Origin: an uncultured Prevotella sp.
GTDB lineage: Bacteria; Bacteroidota; Bacteroidia; Bacteroidales; Bacteroidaceae
Assembly: GCA_900553595.1 (NCBI GenBank)
Contig: USEC01000052.1
Span: forward strand, 1 to 9,417
DNA: 9,417 nucleotides
Direction: 5' to 3'
Position numbers and translations under genes: made by a program. Shown one piece after another: positions 6,172 to 9,417 of this stretch. The notes under the pieces were generated by a model. It was given only the letters and a program-made list of their open reading frames with translations, was not told the DNA's origin and did no database searches. Within the stretch, counting starts at the first letter, position 1; each line of letters begins with the position of its first letter.

Positions 6172-8031
6172 ATGAGCGATATTATTCAACTTCTGCCCGA
6201 TACGGTGGCCAATCAGATTGCCGCCGGTGAGGTGATACAGCGTCCGGCAAGTGTCGTCAAGGAACTTGTGGAGAACGCTGTCGATGCCGGAGCCACTATG
6301 GTGAATGTCGTTTGTGTCGATTCCGGCCGCACATCGGTGCAGGTGGTCGATAACGGTAAGGGCATGTCGGAGACCGACGCGCGTCTTTCTTTCGAGCGTC
6401 ACGCCACATCGAAAATCCGTAAGGCTGCCGACCTTTTCGCACTGCACACCATGGGATTCCGTGGTGAGGCACTGGCTTCGATAGCGGCAGTGGCACAGGT
6501 CACGCTCCGCACACGGCAGGATACGGACGATATAGGTACGCAACTCACCATCGAAGGCTCTGACTTCAAAGGGCAGGAGGCTTGCTCATGCCCCGTGGGT
6601 AGCAACTTCATGGTGGAGAATCTGTTCTATAATGTCCCGGTAAGGCGCAAGTTCCTGAAGTCGAACACCACCGAACTCAACAACATCGTCACTGCCTTTG
6701 AGCGCATAGCATTGGTTAATCCCGCTGTCGCTTTCACTCTCCACAACAACGGGACGGAACTTTACAATCTCAAGCAGGGTAGTGTGCGGCAGCGTATCGT
6801 GGATGTCTTCGGCAAGAAAATCAACCAGTTCCTTCTTCCTCTCGATGTCGATACCTCGGTTTGCAAGATATCCGGCTTCGTCGCCAAGCCTGAGTCGTCG
6901 CGCAAGAAAGGTGCGCGTCAGTACTTCTTCGTCAATGGCCGCTTCATGAAGCACCCCTATTTCCATAAGGCGGTGATGATGGCTTACGAGCGGCTTATAC
7001 CCGAAAGCGAGCAGGTCTCCTATTTCATTTATTTCACGGTGAAGCCCGAAGACATTGATGTGAACATACATCCCACAAAGACTGAGATTAAGTTTGAGAA
7101 CGAACAGACCATCTGGCAGATTCTCACGGCAACAGTCAAGGAGACGCTTGGAATGTTCAACGACGCCACTTCGATTGAGTTTGACACCGAAGGTCGCCCC
7201 GACATTCCCGTGTTCAACCCCTCCGATGATGTCGAGCTGCCCAAGGTGCAGTACAATCCCAATTACAATCCGTTTGAAGAATCCTCTTCCGTGCCGCGCC
7301 AGCATGCTGCGCCGAAGCAGTGGGAGCAGCTCTATGACGGACTCAAGCAGCAGCCTGTGGCGAGTCAGACACTCTTCGATGCCGACGAAGACGAAACCTT
7401 TGCCGCTGCCGCGCAGCCGTCTTACGGCGAGGTGTTTGTCCCCGGCGTGTCCAATCCTATTGAAGAAAAGTCGCCCGCCCACTATCAGTACAAGGGCAAG
7501 TACATCATGACGGCGGTGAAGTCGGGGCTTATGATTATCGACCAGAACCGTGCACATCTGCGCATTCTGTACGAGCAGTTCCTCGAACAGCTGCGCAACA
7601 AGAAGGCGTATCCGCAGAAAGTGCTCTTTCCCGAAACCGTGCATTTCTCGCAGTCGGACAATGTCGTGCTTCAGAAGATAATGCCCGAACTGGAGGTCGT
7701 GGGCTTCGAACTCACCAGTCTGGGCGGTGCTTCATATTCCATCAACTCCGTTCCCTCCGGACTTGACGGCGTGAATTATGTCGGTCTTGTGCAGGACCTC
7801 GTCTCGGCGGCAACCGAACATGGTATGAATGCCATCGACGACATCAACCATTCCGTGGCTCTTGGTCTGGCAAGTCATGCGGCGGTGGATTACGGTCAGG
7901 TGCTGACAAACAGTGAGATGGAAGCCATCGTGAACGACCTTTTCGCCTGTTCCAACTTCAATTATGCCCCCGACGGCAGGAAAATCCTATGTATTCTCAA
8001 GCAGTCGGAGCTCGAACATCTGCTTTCTTGA
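6172..8031 (+). CDS. mutL: DNA mismatch repair protein MutL
   Basis: MutL links mismatch recognition by MutS to strand removal. The 619-residue protein has a full GHKL ATPase domain: NQIAAGEVIQRPASVVKELVENAVDAGA (motif I, here residues 14-41 in two parts, catalytic E31 and Mg-binding N35), DNGKG (60-64), HATSKI (77-82), GFRGEAL (95-101), and the transducer segment VNIHPTKTE (298-306) with its conserved Lys303. A variable, polar linker spans about 335-435. The C-terminal dimerisation domain starts near YKGKYIM (440-446). Its DQHAxxExxxxE endonuclease motif is altered to DQNRAHLRILYE (457-468): the His is Asn and the first Glu is Leu. The matching C-terminal metal-site segments are also changed (ASHAAV, and APDGRK where CPHGRP is usual), so nicking activity is doubtful. 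The ATG is the normal family start (MSDIIQLLPD) and has its own promoter. Confidence 0.96.
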   Translation: MSDIIQLLPDTVANQIAAGEVIQRPASVVKELVENAVDAGATMVNVVCVDSGRTSVQVVDNGKGMSETDARLSFERHATSKIRKAADLFALHTMGFRGEALASIAAVAQVTLRTRQDTDDIGTQLTIEGSDFKGQEACSCPVGSNFMVENLFYNVPVRRKFLKSNTTELNNIVTAFERIALVNPAVAFTLHNNGTELYNLKQGSVRQRIVDVFGKKINQFLLPLDVDTSVCKISGFVAKPESSRKKGARQYFFVNGRFMKHPYFHKAVMMAYERLIPESEQVSYFIYFTVKPEDIDVNIHPTKTEIKFENEQTIWQILTATVKETLGMFNDATSIEFDTEGRPDIPVFNPSDDVELPKVQYNPNYNPFEESSSVPRQHAAPKQWEQLYDGLKQQPVASQTLFDADEDETFAAAAQPSYGEVFVPGVSNPIEEKSPAHYQYKGKYIMTAVKSGLMIIDQNRAHLRILYEQFLEQLRNKKAYPQKVLFPETVHFSQSDNVVLQKIMPELEVVGFELTSLGGASYSINSVPSGLDGVNYVGLVQDLVSAATEHGMNAIDDINHSVALGLASHAAVDYGQVLTNSEMEAIVNDLFACSNFNYAPDGRKILCILKQSELEHLLS

Positions 8032-8134
8032 TATTGCACAAAAGTGAAGCAATGTGCGCAATGAAGAGTATTCAGAGCAGAGTTTTCGGACACTTATGCG
8101 GCTGAAAAAGCAAAAATAAACGTTTTTTAATACA

Positions 8135-8178
8135 TTATGGATAATATTTATGTCCATAAATACAATATTTTTTTTGAA
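8135..8178 (+). terminator. Weak candidate terminator of mutL
   Basis: TTATGGA (8135-8141) and TCCATAA (8153-8159) form a perfect but AT-rich 7-bp stem with an 11-base loop. The long T-run (8168-8175) begins only about eight bases after the stem, so it is a poor match to a standard terminator. It lies over 100 bases after the mutL stop. The same AT-rich stretch may instead serve as an upstream element for the ompA promoter. Confidence 0.3.
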
Positions 8179-8180
8179 AA

Positions 8181-8213
8181 CTTGTTTTATTTGGTTTTAA
8201 ATGCCTAACTTTG
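8181..8213 (+). promoter_or_regulatory. Bacteroides-type promoter of the OmpA-family gene
   Basis: TAACTTTG at 8206-8213 is an exact match to the -7 element TAnnTTTG. The best -33 element is CTTG at 8181-8184, spaced 21 bases; an exact TTTG at 8190-8193 is too close. The flanking 8110-8200 region is very AT-rich, as expected upstream of a strong promoter. Transcription should begin near 8217-8221, giving a leader of about 57 bases. Confidence 0.7.
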
Positions 8214-8225
8214 TAGCCGATAACA

Positions 8226-8253
8226 AGGGTTTTCCCCTAAAATTGATAATTTT
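8226..8253 (+). promoter_or_regulatory. Possible 5' leader hairpins of the OmpA-family mRNA
   Basis: Close to the predicted transcript start, AGGG (8226-8229) can pair with CCCT (8235-8238), and right after it AAAATT (8239-8244) is a perfect inverted match to AATTTT (8248-8253) with a 3-base loop. A hairpin near the 5' end could slow mRNA decay, as known for E. coli ompA. This is inference; the stems are short. Confidence 0.3.
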
Positions 8254-8275
8254 GATTGTTAAATAAATAAAGGTT

Positions 8276-9417
8276 ATGAAAAAGTTATTAATTGTTTTGG
8301 CAATGGCAGGATTGTCTATGGGCTCATTCGCTCAGGAGGCTGATCCTACACTTAAGCACAGTGTTGCCACAAATTCATTCTGGAGCAATTGGTTCATTCA
8401 GGTAGGTGTAGATTGGAATGCTTGGTATTCTGGTCAGGAGCACGGTTTGGGTCTCGACAGAAGCCCGTTCAAGAAGTTCCGTTCAAATCCTGGTGCTTCA
8501 ATCGCTATCGGTAAGTGGTTTACTCCGGGCATCGGACTCCGTACAAAGGTGCAGGGTATCTGGGGTAAGAACGTGACAGATGCTGAAAACTACGGCAACT
8601 GCAACAAGTATTGGGCTGCAAACGAGCAGGTCCTCTTCAACCTGAGCAACATGATTTGCGGTTATAATCCTACACGCGTTTGGAACTTCGTTCCTTTCGC
8701 AGGTGCAGGCTTCGCTCGCTCTTGCTCATACAACACTTACGCAATGTCTATGAGCGTTGGTATTCTCAACACATTCCGTGTAAGCAAGCACGTTGGTATC
8801 AACCTCGAGCTCGGTTGGAACCGCTATGAAAGCGACTTCGACGGCAACAGCAAGGGTGAAACTTCTAACAACCGCGGTTGGGATACTCACGACAACCAAC
8901 TCTACGGAGAACTCGGTCTGACATTCAACCTTGGCAAGGCAACATGGGAAAAGACTCCGGACGTTGCTGCTATCAAGGCCCTCTCTCAGGCACAGATCGA
9001 CGCCCTCAACGCACAGCTCAACGATGCTAACGCTGAGAACGCTCGTCTGAAGAAGCTCCTCGCAGAGAAGAAGGAAGCTCCCGCAGCCGTTAAGGAATTC
9101 GTGAACACACCGGTTTCTGTATTCTTCAACATAAACAAGTACAAAGTTGCATCCAAGAAGGACCTCGTAAATGTTAAGTCTCTTGCTAACTACGCAAAGG
9201 ACAACAACTTGAATCTCCTCGTAACAGGTTATGCTGACAGCGCAACTGGTAAGGCAGCTTACAACCAGAAACTTTCTGAGAAGCGTGCTGAGACCGTAGC
9301 TAACGAGCTCGTTAATATGGGTGTTAGCCGCGACCAGATCACAACTGAAGGCAAGGGTGGCGTGAGCGAACTCTCACCGATCTCTTACAACCGTCGTGCA
9401 ACTGTTCAGGTTAAGGA
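8276..9417 (+). CDS. OmpA-family outer membrane protein (3' end outside window)
   Basis: The visible 380 residues show an OmpA-type protein anchoring the outer membrane to peptidoglycan. A clear signal peptide (MKKLLIVLAMAGLSMGSFA, cleavage likely after Ala19) starts at the ATG 8276, about 57 bases after the predicted transcript start. Residues 35-220 are a beta-barrel domain with alternating aromatic/glycine strands, ending YGELGLTFNLG. A coiled-coil-like linker follows (IDALNAQLNDANAENARLKK, 241-260). The C-terminal OmpA domain starts near 276: VSVFFNINKYKV, then GYADSATGKAAYNQKLSEKR with the peptidoglycan-binding Asp321 and Arg337, and YNRRATVQ (371-378). Only the last few residues and the stop are missing. 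Cysteines are at 109, 128 and 150. The architecture recalls Omp40/41 (Pgm6/7) of Porphyromonas gingivalis. Codons favour GTT, GCT, GGT, CGT and AAC far more than in the upstream genes, as in abundant proteins. Confidence 0.93.
   Translation, partial: MKKLLIVLAMAGLSMGSFAQEADPTLKHSVATNSFWSNWFIQVGVDWNAWYSGQEHGLGLDRSPFKKFRSNPGASIAIGKWFTPGIGLRTKVQGIWGKNVTDAENYGNCNKYWAANEQVLFNLSNMICGYNPTRVWNFVPFAGAGFARSCSYNTYAMSMSVGILNTFRVSKHVGINLELGWNRYESDFDGNSKGETSNNRGWDTHDNQLYGELGLTFNLGKATWEKTPDVAAIKALSQAQIDALNAQLNDANAENARLKKLLAEKKEAPAAVKEFVNTPVSVFFNINKYKVASKKDLVNVKSLANYAKDNNLNLLVTGYADSATGKAAYNQKLSEKRAETVANELVNMGVSRDQITTEGKGGVSELSPISYNRRATVQVK

Noticed and set aside
6586..7644. Long reverse-strand reading frame (352 codons) opposite mutL
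   Set aside because: It is fully inside mutL on the other strand and resembles no family; a codon-bias shadow.
8034..8061. Short stem GCACA / TGTGC right after the mutL stop as a terminator
   Set aside because: Five base pairs with a 12-base loop and no T-run; no better than chance.
1..9417. CRISPR array, tRNA, rRNA, insertion sequence or phage genes
   Set aside because: No spaced direct repeats, cloverleaf signature, transposase-like protein or terminal inverted repeats were seen on either strand.

Overview
This window comes from a member of the Bacteroidales, most likely Prevotellaceae or a near relative; family-level placement is inference. Three things point there. The two clear promoters match the Bacteroides-type pattern TTTG...TAnnTTTG. 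The start codons lack good Shine-Dalgarno sequences. The protein types also fit: an OstA-like periplasmic protein beside tandem parvulin chaperones, a MutL with a non-canonical C-terminal motif, and a Porphyromonas/Prevotella-style OmpA protein. All seven genes are on the + strand. I see no tRNA, rRNA, CRISPR array, insertion sequence or phage gene.

Layout: 1-843 is the 3' part of guaB (IMP dehydrogenase, cut by the window edge). After a 110-base gap with a likely terminator/antiterminator pair comes a three-gene envelope-biogenesis block: a secreted parvulin-type foldase (954-2378), a SurA-like chaperone with two parvulin-like domains (2466-3938), and an OstA/LptA-like beta-jellyroll protein (3935-5593) that overlaps surA by four bases. 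A small C-terminally anchored protein (5668-5928) follows, after a long imperfect hairpin. Next is a 243-base non-coding stretch rich in complementary segments, ending in a terminator-like hairpin that shares bases with a promoter for mutL (6172-8031). A second AT-rich gap of 244 bases carries a strong promoter for an OmpA-family protein (8276 to the window end, incomplete).

How the genes work together: the two parvulin proteins and the OstA-like protein would all act in the periplasm, the first two folding outer-membrane proteins and the third probably in LPS transport. The OmpA-family protein is the kind of client these chaperones serve, but it has its own promoter and a different codon style, suggesting separate, high-level expression. 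guaB (GTP synthesis) and mutL (mismatch repair) are cytoplasmic and functionally unrelated; their proximity looks like conserved gene order rather than a shared pathway.

No wholly new system is evident. The points most worth checking are the alternative RNA structures after guaB, the structured non-coding region before mutL, the terminator/promoter overlap there, the degenerate MutL endonuclease motif, and the uneven distribution of parvulin active-site histidines between the two chaperones.
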